Made by a program: the position numbers and the translations under genes
Shown: in pieces, positions 1 through 8,877 of the stretch
Layout: each line of letters opens with the position of its first letter
Numbering within the stretch: the first letter of the stretch is position 1
Origin: Candidatus Aminicenantota bacterium
GTDB taxonomy: Bacteria; Acidobacteriota; Aminicenantia; Aminicenantales; JAFGAV01
Assembly (NCBI GenBank): GCA_016867615.1
Contig: VGJG01000052.1
Coordinates: 1-8,877, forward strand
DNA length: 8,877 nucleotides
Direction of reading: 5' to 3'
Notes under the pieces: generated by a model
Database searches by the model: none
The model's input: only the letters and a program-made list of their open reading frames with translations
What the model was told of the DNA's origin: nothing

Positions 1-37
1 GAGGGCGGCGGGACATCCCGCCGCCCTCTTTTTTTTT
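1..37 (+). terminator. Intrinsic (Rho-independent) terminator of an upstream gene
   Basis: A perfect 12-bp GC-rich inverted repeat (bases 1-12 and 17-28) encloses the four-base loop ACAT and is followed at once by nine T residues (29-37). This is the classic + strand intrinsic terminator layout. The hairpin starts at the first base of the window, so the stem may extend further upstream. It insulates the gene at 62 from the preceding transcription unit. On the minus strand the hairpin is not followed by a visible T tract, so a bidirectional role cannot be claimed. Confidence 0.93.
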
Positions 38-46
38 GCCACATCG

Positions 47-55
47 TGCTAAAAT
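47..55 (+). promoter_or_regulatory. Extended -10 promoter element for the sulfatase-TPR gene
   Basis: The sequence TGCTAAAAT contains the extended -10 dinucleotide TG (47-48) and the hexamer TAAAAT (50-55), five of six matches to TATAAT. It sits in a short AT-rich patch (50-60) within very GC-rich DNA, right after the terminator. Initiation about seven bases past the hexamer would fall at or beside base 62, the first base of the start codon. No convincing -35 is present at 16-18 bp spacing because that position lies in the terminator T tract. A second TAAAAT at 55-60 overlaps and is an alternative hexamer, but it is too close to the ATG unless the start is further downstream. Confidence 0.55.
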
Positions 56-61
56 AAAATC

Positions 62-2383
62 ATGGCCATGACGAGAAAACGCCGCCTCATCGCCGCCGGG
101 GCGCTGCTCCTGGCCCTGGCAGCGGCCTGGATCCTCATCCCCCGCGGGGCCGGGTTCGACCGCCTGAAATCCAGGGACGATTACAACGTCATCCTCATCA
201 CCGTCGACACCCTGCGCGCCGACCGCATCGGCTGCTACGGCTTCCAGGGGGTCGAGACGCCCACCATGGACATGTTCGCCTCGCGGGGGGTCAAGTTCGA
301 CCGCTGCTACGCCCCGACGCCCCTGACCCTGCCCTCCCACACGACGCTCATGACCGGCACGCACCCGGCCCATCACGCGGTCCGTGACAACGGCGGGTTC
401 GTCGTGCCCTCGGAGCTTGCGACCCTGGCCGAGCTCTACAAAGCCAAGGGGTACGCCACGGCCGCCTTCGTCGCGGCCTACGTGCTCGACTCCAAGTGGG
501 GCCTCGACCGCGGGTTCGACCACTATTTCGACCGCTTCGACCTCAGCCGTTTCGAGAGGATCTCGCTGGGCTCGGTTCAGCGTCCGGCCAACGAGGTCAT
601 CGACGAGTCCCTGGCCTGGCTCGCGGCCAACAAGGACCGTCCGTTCTTCGCCTGGATCCACCTCTACGACCCCCACACCCCCTACGAGCCCCCGCCGGAA
701 TACGCGGCCCGTTACCCGAACAACCCCTATCTGGGGGAGATCGCCTTCACCGACAGCCAGCTCAAGCGGCTGTGGGATGCGCTCTCCGGCTGGGGCCTCG
801 CCGACGACCTGTTCCTCGTGTTCGCCGCGGACCACGGCGAGAGTCTGGGCGAGCACAACGAGTCCACGCATGGTTTCTTTGTCTACCAGGCGGCCATCCA
901 TGTGCCCCTCATCTTCGTCACGCCCTTTCCCGGGCTCCAGGGCGTGTCCACGGCCCAGGTCTGCGGCCTGGTGGACGTCCTGCCGACGCTGTGCGAGATG
1001 TCGGGGCTTCCCGTCCCCGCCCAGAACCAGGGAAGCAGTCTCGTCCGTTCCTTCTTCAAGCCGGAACGGACGGCGAGGGAGCTGGCCTACGCCGAAAGCT
1101 TCTATCCCCGCTTCCACTACGGCTGGTCCGAGCTCAAGAGCGTCCAGGACGACCGCTGGAAGCTCATCCTCGCCCCCGCGCCCGAGCTCTATGACCTGAC
1201 CCGCGACCCCCGGGAGCAGACGAACCTCGCCGCCGTGGAGAAGAAAGTGTTCGCCGACCTGAGCGCCGAGGCCGAGAGGTTTCTGGCCCAGATCGAGCGG
1301 AACGCCCTGGAGATCGACTTCCGCAAAATCGACGAGGACACCCGGGAGAAACTCGCCTCGCTGGGCTACATCGGCTCCTTCACCGACTCGGCCAAGCTCA
1401 AGGGACGGAAGCTGGCCGACCCCAAGGACAAGATCGGGGTGTTCAACGAGCTGTCCCGGGCCAGGGAGCTGGGCATGAGCGGCGACCCCGAGGAGGGCGC
1501 CCGGATCATCCGGGCCATCATCCGCGACGACCCGGACATCGCCGACGCCCACTTCGCCCTGGGCAACATCTACTTCAAGCAGCGCAAATTCCTCGAAGCC
1601 GTCGCGGCCTTCAAGAGGTCCCTGGAAATCAAGCCCGACGACTCCTTCACCGTGATCAACATCGCCAACTCCTACGTGGGCCTGAGGCGCTTGGAGGAGG
1701 CCGAAGCCTTCGTCCTCGACTACCTGAAGAAGGGCTTCTCCGACTCGCAGCTCTTCTATCTCCTGGGCAACATGAGCTATCACCGGAAGGAGTACGACAA
1801 GGCGGTCATGTATTTCGAGGAGTGTCTGGCCCAGAACCCCGACTCGGCGGCCTCGCACAACGCCCTGACCGCCCTGTACATCACCCGGGGGGACCTGGTC
1901 CGGGCTGAGGAGCACAACCGGTCGGCCATGGCCATCAACCCCAAGCTGTCCAATGTCCATTACAACCGGGCCCAGATCCTGGAGGCCCGGGGCGATCTGG
2001 CCGCCGCCGCCGAGTCGTACCGGACGGAGATCGCTTCGACGCCCAGCCATTTCAAGGCCCTGTTCAACCTGGCCCGCGTCTACAGGAAACTGGGCCGGCC
2101 GGAGCAAGAACGCGCCTGCCTGGAATCGGCCGTCGAGGCCGACGCGGATTTCCCCCTGACCTATTTCTACCTGGCCCGGATCCGTCTCAACAGCGGGGAG
2201 GACTACGGCCAAGCCGTGGCCCTGGTGAAAAAAGGGATCGAGCTCGAACCGGAGAAACACGACCTGGCCCTGGGCTATTTTCTCCTGGCCGACCTCTACA
2301 ACCGCCTGGGAGAAGCCTCCCTGTCCCGGGATTACGCCCTGCGCGGGCAGACCCTCGCGGCCGAGACGGCCGGCCGGCGCTGA
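62..2383 (+). CDS. Membrane-anchored sulfatase-like hydrolase/transferase with C-terminal TPR repeats
   Basis: This 773-residue protein has a basic N-terminus (TRKRR) and one hydrophobic helix at about residues 9-27, predicting an N-in anchor with the rest in the periplasm. Residues ~42-385 form an alkaline-phosphatase-superfamily/sulfatase domain. It shows the metal Asp in ITVDTLRAD (D49), the nucleophile region TLPSHTTLMTG (T89 at the catalytic position), WIHLYDPHTPY (H200, D203, H205), ADHGE (D257, H258) and STHG (H270). The segment EKLASLGYIG (~430-438) is typical of the linker in sulfatase-TPR proteins. About seven TPR-like helical hairpins follow at ~493-765, for example 496-526, 563-594, 597-628, 631-662 and 665-696, and may bind a partner protein. 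The formylglycine Cys/Ser is replaced by Thr and the following Arg by His, so ester sulfatase activity is doubtful. Phospho-transfer or phosphodiester hydrolysis is a plausible alternative, but the substrate is unknown. Start codons at 62 and 68 are both possible, and neither has a visible Shine-Dalgarno sequence. Confidence 0.9.
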   Translation: MAMTRKRRLIAAGALLLALAAAWILIPRGAGFDRLKSRDDYNVILITVDTLRADRIGCYGFQGVETPTMDMFASRGVKFDRCYAPTPLTLPSHTTLMTGTHPAHHAVRDNGGFVVPSELATLAELYKAKGYATAAFVAAYVLDSKWGLDRGFDHYFDRFDLSRFERISLGSVQRPANEVIDESLAWLAANKDRPFFAWIHLYDPHTPYEPPPEYAARYPNNPYLGEIAFTDSQLKRLWDALSGWGLADDLFLVFAADHGESLGEHNESTHGFFVYQAAIHVPLIFVTPFPGLQGVSTAQVCGLVDVLPTLCEMSGLPVPAQNQGSSLVRSFFKPERTARELAYAESFYPRFHYGWSELKSVQDDRWKLILAPAPELYDLTRDPREQTNLAAVEKKVFADLSAEAERFLAQIERNALEIDFRKIDEDTREKLASLGYIGSFTDSAKLKGRKLADPKDKIGVFNELSRARELGMSGDPEEGARIIRAIIRDDPDIADAHFALGNIYFKQRKFLEAVAAFKRSLEIKPDDSFTVINIANSYVGLRRLEEAEAFVLDYLKKGFSDSQLFYLLGNMSYHRKEYDKAVMYFEECLAQNPDSAASHNALTALYITRGDLVRAEEHNRSAMAINPKLSNVHYNRAQILEARGDLAAAAESYRTEIASTPSHFKALFNLARVYRKLGRPEQERACLESAVEADADFPLTYFYLARIRLNSGEDYGQAVALVKKGIELEPEKHDLALGYFLLADLYNRLGEASLSRDYALRGQTLAAETAGRR

Positions 2384-2401
2384 TATTCCCGTCCCTTCGC
2401 C

Positions 2402-2430
2402 TTGCTTTTTGGGGGCGTTCATGCTAACTT
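2402..2430 (+). promoter_or_regulatory. Candidate promoter of the ATP synthase operon
   Basis: In the 84-base gap between the sulfatase-TPR gene and the first atp gene there is TTGCTT (2402-2407), a 17-base spacer, then TAACTT (2425-2430) preceded by TG at 2422-2423. The hexamers are weak (three of six matches each), but the spacing is ideal and the TGCTAA core repeats the one at 47-52 upstream of the previous gene. The predicted start site is near 2437, giving a leader of about 30 bases. No intrinsic terminator is visible in the gap, so read-through from the upstream gene could also contribute. Confidence 0.4.
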
Positions 2431-2467
2431 TGGGCCTCATTTTTCGCCGTCTCATGATTGAAAGACC

Positions 2468-2884
2468 ATGCTTTCGGTAGACATCTCCGCCCTGTTCGTC
2501 TTCCTCATCGTCTGGGTGCTGATCCTCGTCCTGAACAAGGTCTTCTGGAAGCCCGTGCGCAGGATCCTCGACGAGCGCGCGGGACGGCTTGAGGAAGCCC
2601 GAAGGGCGGCGCGGGAAAGTCTGGAGGGATACGAAGAGTCGCTGCGGAGCGTGGAGCAATCCGTCCGGGGCGCCCGCCTCGAGGCGGAGAGGATCCGGGA
2701 CAGGCTGTCCGCCGAAGCCGCCGCGGAGAAGGGCCGCCTCCTGGCCGAGGTGAACGCCGCGTCCCGGCGCCTGCTGGAGGAGGCCGGGGCCGAGGTCGCC
2801 TCTCAGGTCGCAGACCTGAAGAAGGAGCTGGAAAAAAGCACGGACGACCTGGCGGAGAGGATCGAGCGGAGGCTTGTGCCATGA
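2468..2884 (+). CDS. atpF: ATP synthase F0 subunit b' (first b-type stator subunit)
   Basis: This 138-residue protein has one N-terminal transmembrane helix (about residues 7-26, rich in V, L, I and F), followed by the hallmark junction KVFWKPVRRILDER. A long charged, Ala/Glu/Arg-rich amphipathic helix (~35-138) follows, with the coiled-coil character of the peripheral stalk. b and b' dimerise and tie F1 (through delta) to subunit a in the membrane. The cytoplasmic helix lacks recognisable catalytic motifs, as expected. It heads the operon and its stop overlaps the next start as ATGA (2881-2884). Upstream there is only a poor Shine-Dalgarno match (GAAAGA, ending two bases before the ATG). Two b-type genes in tandem indicate a b/b' heterodimer rather than a b homodimer. 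Assigning this one as b' rests on its lack of a signal peptide and its first position, as in Geobacter-type operons. Confidence 0.9.
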   Translation: MLSVDISALFVFLIVWVLILVLNKVFWKPVRRILDERAGRLEEARRAARESLEGYEESLRSVEQSVRGARLEAERIRDRLSAEAAAEKGRLLAEVNAASRRLLEEAGAEVASQVADLKKELEKSTDDLAERIERRLVP

Positions 2885-3489
2885 AGGGCCGGACGGCCGC
2901 CTGGCTCGGCATTCTGCTCCTCGCCGTCGCCCCCTGCCTCCGGGCGTCGGAGGAGAGCGCCCATCACGGCGGCGGCATGGATTTCATCGGCAAGGTCCTG
3001 AATTTCCTCGTCCTCTTCGGGGGCTTGGCCTATATCCTGCACAAGCCGCTGCGCGCCTTTCTCCGGAAGCGGACCGAGAACGTCCGGCTGGTCCTGGAAG
3101 AGTCGGAGAAGGATCGGCTCTTGGCCGATGAGAAGCTCCGCTCGGCCCGGGAGCGCCTGGCGGGCCTCGCTTCCGAGGTCGAGGCCATGAAGCGGGCCGC
3201 GGAGGCCGAGGGGCGGGCCGAGCAGGACAGGATACGGCGCCTGGCCGCGGAGGAAGCGGAGAAGATCAAGAGACTGGCCCGGGCCGACATGGAATCCCGC
3301 GTGAGAGCCGGGGTCCGGGAGTTGAAGCGCCATGCCGCGGCGCTGGCCGTGGAGCGGGCCGGGGCGCGGATCAGGGAGCGCCTGACTTCCGAGACCCAGG
3401 CTGTCCTTATCGAAGGGGCGATCAAAGATCTGGCTGGGAGAGATGAAAAAGAAGGTCCTGACCCGAAGGTACGGCCAAGGGCTCATTAA
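2881..3489 (+). CDS. atpF: ATP synthase F0 subunit b with N-terminal signal peptide
   Basis: The 202-residue product starts with a signal-peptide-like segment: MKGR, a hydrophobic core at about 6-17, and a possible cleavage site after CLRA (~22). A short His/Gly-rich stretch (SAHHGGG) precedes a transmembrane helix (~36-54, VLNFLVLFGGLAYILHKP). The rest is a long charged coiled coil (~55-180), the stator stalk. Signal-bearing b subunits are known in Geobacter-type operons, where cleavage would leave a short periplasmic N-terminus ahead of the membrane helix. A GGAGG ribosome site (2868-2872) lies eight bases before the ATG. The recognisable b fold ends near AIKDLAGR (~187). The last ~15 residues are encoded by DNA that also encodes the start of the delta gene and look like a non-conserved tail. 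The overlap with the next gene is 47 bases. Confidence 0.9.
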   Translation: MKGRTAAWLGILLLAVAPCLRASEESAHHGGGMDFIGKVLNFLVLFGGLAYILHKPLRAFLRKRTENVRLVLEESEKDRLLADEKLRSARERLAGLASEVEAMKRAAEAEGRAEQDRIRRLAAEEAEKIKRLARADMESRVRAGVRELKRHAAALAVERAGARIRERLTSETQAVLIEGAIKDLAGRDEKEGPDPKVRPRAH

Positions 3490-3985
3490 CGCCCTGAGGG
3501 ACGAGCCGGACTATCAAAAGGTCCGGGCGGAGCTCTCCGAGACGGCCGCGCTTCTCCGGGGTCCGGGAGCGCTGTCGGTTTTCCTGGCCAGTCCCTTTCA
3601 CGCCCGGAGCGCGAAGATGCGGGTGGTGAGCGAAGTCCTGGAGAAAGCGGGTTCCGACGCCCGCGTCCGGAACTTCATCCGCCTGCTCCTGGAGAAGGGA
3701 CGTTTCGAGCTCCTGCCCGGCGTTCTCGACCTCCTGCCCGAGCTCTGGAACGACAGGATGGGCGTGGTGACCGTTGAGGTCGCTTCGGCCGCGCCGCTCT
3801 CCGAGACCCAGAAGGGTGATCTCAAGGCGGCGCTCGAGTCCAGGGAGGGACGGCCCGTCTCCCTGAGCTACCGCCTGGACCCGGAGCTCGTCGGCGGGCT
3901 CAGCATTCGCAAGGGCAACGAGATCATGGACCTGTCCCTGAGGGGACGGCTGGCCAGGCTGCAGGACCTCCTGGCCGGAGACTGA
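3443..3985 (+). CDS. atpH: ATP synthase F1 subunit delta (OSCP homologue)
   Basis: Delta caps the alpha3beta3 head and joins it to the b/b' stalk. The 180-residue length matches the family. The N-terminal helical domain carries the RRYGQGLINAL segment, which corresponds to the family's usual RYA-AL opening, so the ATG at 3443 is the right start even though it lies 47 bases inside the b gene. The central part shows FIRLLLEKGRFELLPGV (~78-94). The C-terminal domain shows EVASAAPLSETQKG (~112-125), then DPELVGGLSIRKG and IMDLSLRGRLARL, the conserved 'GG...iD.S...rL..L' ending. A purine-rich GGGAG sits at 3436-3440, closer than usual to the ATG, so translation probably depends on coupling to the b gene. 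Confidence 0.95.
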   Translation: MKKKVLTRRYGQGLINALRDEPDYQKVRAELSETAALLRGPGALSVFLASPFHARSAKMRVVSEVLEKAGSDARVRNFIRLLLEKGRFELLPGVLDLLPELWNDRMGVVTVEVASAAPLSETQKGDLKAALESREGRPVSLSYRLDPELVGGLSIRKGNEIMDLSLRGRLARLQDLLAGD

Positions 3986-3997
3986 AGAGAGGCGAGC

Positions 3998-5515
3998 ATG
4001 CGCATCAAGGCGGACGAGATAAGCAAGATCATCCAGAGGCAGATCGAGGGCTACAAGGCGGAGGTGGACGTCCAGGAAGTCGGGACGGTGATCTCCGTCG
4101 GGGACGGCATCGCCCAGCTCCACGGCCTGGACCGGGTCATGTACAACGAGCTCCTGGAGTTCCCCCGGGACGTCTTCGGCCTGGCGCTCAACCTGGAGGA
4201 GGACAGTGTGGGGGCCGTGCTCCTCGGCGAGAGCGACCGGGTGCGCGAGGGCGACCTGGTCAAGCGCACCCACCGCATCATGCAGGTGCCCTCCGGCCCG
4301 GCCCTCATCGGCCGCGTGGTCAACCCCCTGGGCCGGCCCATGGACGGCAAGGGCCCGGTCCAGACCGACGTCCATATGCCCGTCGAGCGCCTGGCGCCCG
4401 GCGTCGTCGATCGCCTGCCCGTCCGCGAGCCGCTCCAGACGGGGATCAAGGCCATCGACGCCATGATCCCCATCGGCCGCGGCCAGCGGGAGCTCATCAT
4501 CGGCGACCGCCAGACGGGCAAGTCGGCCATCATCATCGACGCCATCCTCAGCCAGAAGGACACGGGCGTCATCTGCATCTACGTGGCCATCGGCCAGAAG
4601 AACTCGACGATCGCCCACTTCATCAAGACCCTGGAGGATTTCGGGGCCATGGACTACACGATCGTCGTCGCCTCCTCGGCCTCCGACCCCTCGTCCCTCC
4701 AGTATCTGGCGCCCTACAGCGGCTGCGCTATCGGCGAGTATTTCCGCGACACGGGCCGCCATGCCCTGGTCGTTTATGACGACCTGTCCAAGCACGCCGC
4801 CGCCTACCGCGAGATCTCCCTCCTTCTCCGCCGCCCGCCGGGCCGGGAGGCCTACCCTGGGGACGTTTTCTACCTCCACTCCCGGCTCCTGGAGCGCGCG
4901 GCAAAGCTCAACGACGAGCTGGGGGGCGGGTCGCTCACCGCCCTGCCCATCATCGAGACCCAGGCGGGCGACGTCTCGGGCTACATCCCGACCAACGTCA
5001 TCTCCATCACCGACGGCCAGATCTATCTCGAGCCCGAGCTGTTCAACGCCGGCGTGCGGCCGGCGATCAATGTCGGCATCTCCGTGTCGCGCGTCGGCGG
5101 CAACGCCCAGGTCAAGGCCATGAAGCAGGTGGCCGGCAAGCTCCGCGGCGACCTGCAGCAATACCGAGAGCTCCTGACCTTCGCCCAGTTCGGGACCGAG
5201 CTGGACAAGATCAGCCAGGCCCAGCTCGACCGCGGCGTGCGGCTGACCGAGGTCCTGAAGCAGGGCCAGTACGCCCCCCTGCCCGTGGAGAAGCAGATTT
5301 TGATCATCTTCGCCGGAAACCGCGGCTTCTTGGACGGGCTGCGCGTGGAGCAGATCGCCCGCTACGAGTCCGGGCTGTACGCCTTCCTGGAGCGGGAGCG
5401 CCGCGACATCCTGGAGGCGCTCAGGGAAAAGAAGGCCATCGACGCCCGGCTCGAGGAGGCGATCCACGCCGCCCTGAAGGAGTACGGGGACCGGTTCCGG
5501 GAGGAAGACGCCTGA
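3998..5515 (+). CDS. atpA: ATP synthase F1 subunit alpha
   Basis: This is the regulatory, non-catalytic nucleotide-binding subunit of the alpha3beta3 hexamer. The 505-residue length is normal. The N-terminal beta-barrel contains [17 protein letters not shown] (~28-44). The P-loop GDRQTGKS is at 169-176 (K175), with the alpha-type Gln. The Walker B strand is [10 protein letters not shown] (256-265) and is followed by [26 protein letters not shown], which is highly conserved in alpha. The family signature [13 protein letters not shown] (355-367) includes the conserved Arg finger R365. FAQFGTELD in the C-terminal domain is also typical. The Shine-Dalgarno AGAGAGG (3986-3992) lies five bases before the ATG and twelve bases separate it from delta. 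No truncation or missing active-site residue was seen. Confidence 0.98.
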   Translation: MRIKADEISKIIQRQIEGYKAEVDVQEVGTVISVGDGIAQLHGLDRVMYNELLEFPRDVFGLALNLEEDSVGAVLLGESDRVREGDLVKRTHRIMQVPSGPALIGRVVNPLGRPMDGKGPVQTDVHMPVERLAPGVVDRLPVREPLQTGIKAIDAMIPIGRGQRELIIGDRQTGKSAIIIDAILSQKDTGVICIYVAIGQKNSTIAHFIKTLEDFGAMDYTIVVASSASDPSSLQYLAPYSGCAIGEYFRDTGRHALVVYDDLSKHAAAYREISLLLRRPPGREAYPGDVFYLHSRLLERAAKLNDELGGGSLTALPIIETQAGDVSGYIPTNVISITDGQIYLEPELFNAGVRPAINVGISVSRVGGNAQVKAMKQVAGKLRGDLQQYRELLTFAQFGTELDKISQAQLDRGVRLTEVLKQGQYAPLPVEKQILIIFAGNRGFLDGLRVEQIARYESGLYAFLERERRDILEALREKKAIDARLEEAIHAALKEYGDRFREEDA

Positions 5516-5516
5516 C

Positions 5517-8090
<2,574 letters not shown>

Positions 8091-8104
8091 GCCTCCCGGA
8101 ACGC

Positions 8105-8111
8105 GGAGAGG
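8105..8111 (+). promoter_or_regulatory. Strong ribosome binding site that fixes a GTG start
   Basis: GGAGAGG lies seven bases before the GTG at 8119. Together they select this GTG as the start of the methyltransferase over the TTG at 8112, which opens a different frame. No promoter-like or terminator-like sequence is visible in the 28-base gap 8091-8118, so the gene is probably read from the ATP synthase transcript. Confidence 0.7.
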
Positions 8112-8118
8112 TTGATCG

Positions 8119-8862
8119 GTGTCGGCATCACGGATCCGGCGGGGGAAAAACGAAACGCTCGACGCTTTTTATCGCGGCCGGATCCGCCTCCTGCAGAGCA
8201 GAACGGGATACCGGTTCTCCGTGGACGCTCCGCTCCTGGCCGATTTCGTCCGCGTCCCGCGCGGCGGCACGGCGCTGGAGCTCGGCGCGGGATGCGGCGT
8301 CGTCTCCCTGCTCGTCGCCCTCCGGCCGGTCCGCAGCCTGACCGCCCTGGAAGTCCAGCCCCGTCTGGCGCGGCTCGCGGCCCGCAACGCGAGGCTCAAC
8401 GGGATGGAAAAAAAGGTCCATGTCGTCCGGGGCGACCTCCGGACGTTCGCCGTCCGCCGGAAGTTCGACGTCGTTTTCTCCAACCCGCCCTACATCGAGC
8501 GGGGAAGCGGCTTCCCCAGCCCGGTCGGGGAAAAAAACATTGCGAAACACGAGATAAAATGCGATATCATAGACGTCATGAATGCCGCCGCCCGCTTCCT
8601 GAAGAAGAACGGGCGGGCCTTTTTCATCTTCCCCGTCCGGCGCCGGGCGGCTTTCCTCCGCGCCACGCGCCTCGGCGGCCTCCGGGTGCGGAGAGAGCGT
8701 TTCGTCCTCCCCCGGCGGGGGGCTCCGGCCCATCTCTTCCTGGCGGAATGTGGGCGCGGGCCGGGACGGGGCCGCCTCGAAACGCCGCTCGCCCTGCTCG
8801 AGGCGGACGGCTCCCCGGCCGCGGAAGCGGAGCGGGTCTTCTCCGGAGCGCGCCGTGGCTAA
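8119..8862 (+). CDS. trmN6: TrmN6/YfiC-type tRNA (adenine-N6)-methyltransferase
   Basis: This is a class I S-adenosylmethionine methyltransferase of 247 residues. The N-terminal pattern LLQSRTGYRFSVDAPLLADF (24-43) is typical of the TrmN6/YfiC family ('Q...gyrf..Da.LLa.f'). SAM motif I is LELGAGCG (53-60). An acidic residue after the second strand, in ALEVQ (E78), should bind the ribose. The catalytic NPPY (122-125), found in enzymes that methylate exocyclic amino groups, is followed by the family's conserved A-x-HE (142-145, AKHE). In E. coli this family makes m6A37 in tRNA-Val1. A PrmC-like glutamine methyltransferase shares NPPY but not the N-terminal pattern. The C-terminal ~35 residues are Arg/Gly/Ala-rich and poorly conserved in appearance. 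Codons 136-154 are noticeably AT-rich, including two ATA codons, unlike the rest of the gene. Confidence 0.85.
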   Translation: MSASRIRRGKNETLDAFYRGRIRLLQSRTGYRFSVDAPLLADFVRVPRGGTALELGAGCGVVSLLVALRPVRSLTALEVQPRLARLAARNARLNGMEKKVHVVRGDLRTFAVRRKFDVVFSNPPYIERGSGFPSPVGEKNIAKHEIKCDIIDVMNAAARFLKKNGRAFFIFPVRRRAAFLRATRLGGLRVRRERFVLPRRGAPAHLFLAECGRGPGRGRLETPLALLEADGSPAAEAERVFSGARRG

Positions 8863-8877
8863 ACTCTTGAGGGGCGT
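8855..8877 (+). CDS. Start of a further gene, cut by the window end (unidentified)
   Basis: A GTG at 8855 overlaps the last eight bases of the methyltransferase gene and opens a frame without a stop to the window end. It would read MAKLLRG with GTG as initiator. GGAG at 8845-8848, six bases upstream, is a good ribosome site, and overlapping starts are common in this window. Seven residues are too few to name the product. If real, the gene belongs to the same transcription unit as the methyltransferase. Confidence 0.4.

Noticed and set aside
36..55. TTGCCA (36-41) as a -35 box for the TAAAAT at 50-55
   Set aside because: The spacing is only eight bases, far short of the 16-18 needed. The promoter is better explained as an extended -10 without a -35.
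62..1450. Classical formylglycine sulfatase
   Set aside because: The position that must be Cys or Ser is Thr 89, and the nearby Cys 82 is seven residues away and outside the C-x-P-S-R context.
2384..2467. Intrinsic terminator between the sulfatase-TPR gene and the atp operon
   Set aside because: The T tract at 2405-2410 is not preceded by a GC-rich hairpin. The GGCCGGCCGGC palindrome (2369-2379) lies before the stop codon and has no T tract after it.
2881..3489. Frameshifted or broken b subunit because of its overlap with delta
   Set aside because: Signal segment, membrane helix and full-length coiled coil are intact in one frame. Only a short non-conserved tail extends into delta.
8112..8870. 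252-codon + strand frame starting at TTG 8112
   Set aside because: It overlaps the methyltransferase in another frame. Its translation is an Arg/Pro/Gly-rich shadow with no motif, while the GTG frame at 8119 has SAM motif I and NPPY.

Overview
The window is a GC-rich, gene-dense bacterial segment, with every supported gene on the + strand and no intergenic gap above about 85 bases. It looks like a Gram-negative, Acidobacteriota-like bacterium. Three features suggest this: a membrane-anchored sulfatase-fold protein with a C-terminal TPR array; a separate ATP synthase operon that starts with two b-type subunits (b' then b, the second with a signal peptide); and very high GC with GC-rich third positions. 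Candidatus Aminicenantes is a reasonable guess, but the sequence alone does not prove it, and Desulfobacterota/Geobacter-type genomes share the split operon.

Layout. Bases 1-37 are a textbook intrinsic terminator of an upstream gene outside the window. A TG-extended -10 element follows, placed so that transcription would begin at or next to the ATG at 62. Bases 62-2383 encode a 773-residue inner-membrane-anchored, periplasm-facing alkaline-phosphatase-superfamily (sulfatase-like) enzyme fused to TPR repeats. Its nucleophile position is Thr rather than Cys/Ser. An 84-base gap at 2384-2467 carries a candidate promoter (TTGCTT, 17 bases, TAACTT with an upstream TG).

Bases 2468-8090 are the ATP synthase operon in the order b' - b - delta - alpha - gamma - beta - epsilon. 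Genes overlap or are spaced by 1-16 bases, which implies tight translational coupling. It encodes all five F1 subunits and the peripheral stator, but not the membrane subunits a and c (atpB, atpE), which must lie elsewhere. Epsilon is only 90 residues and lacks the usual C-terminal helical domain.

After a 28-base gap comes a TrmN6/YfiC-type tRNA (adenine-N6) methyltransferase (8119-8862), probably co-transcribed because no terminator precedes it. The start of a further gene overlaps its 3' end (GTG at 8855) and runs off the window.

No mobile element, CRISPR array, RNA gene or clearly novel multi-gene system was found. The points most worth a second look are the Thr-nucleophile sulfatase-TPR fusion and its apparently leaderless start, the short epsilon, the split ATP synthase operon with an exported-type b subunit, and small motif departures in beta.
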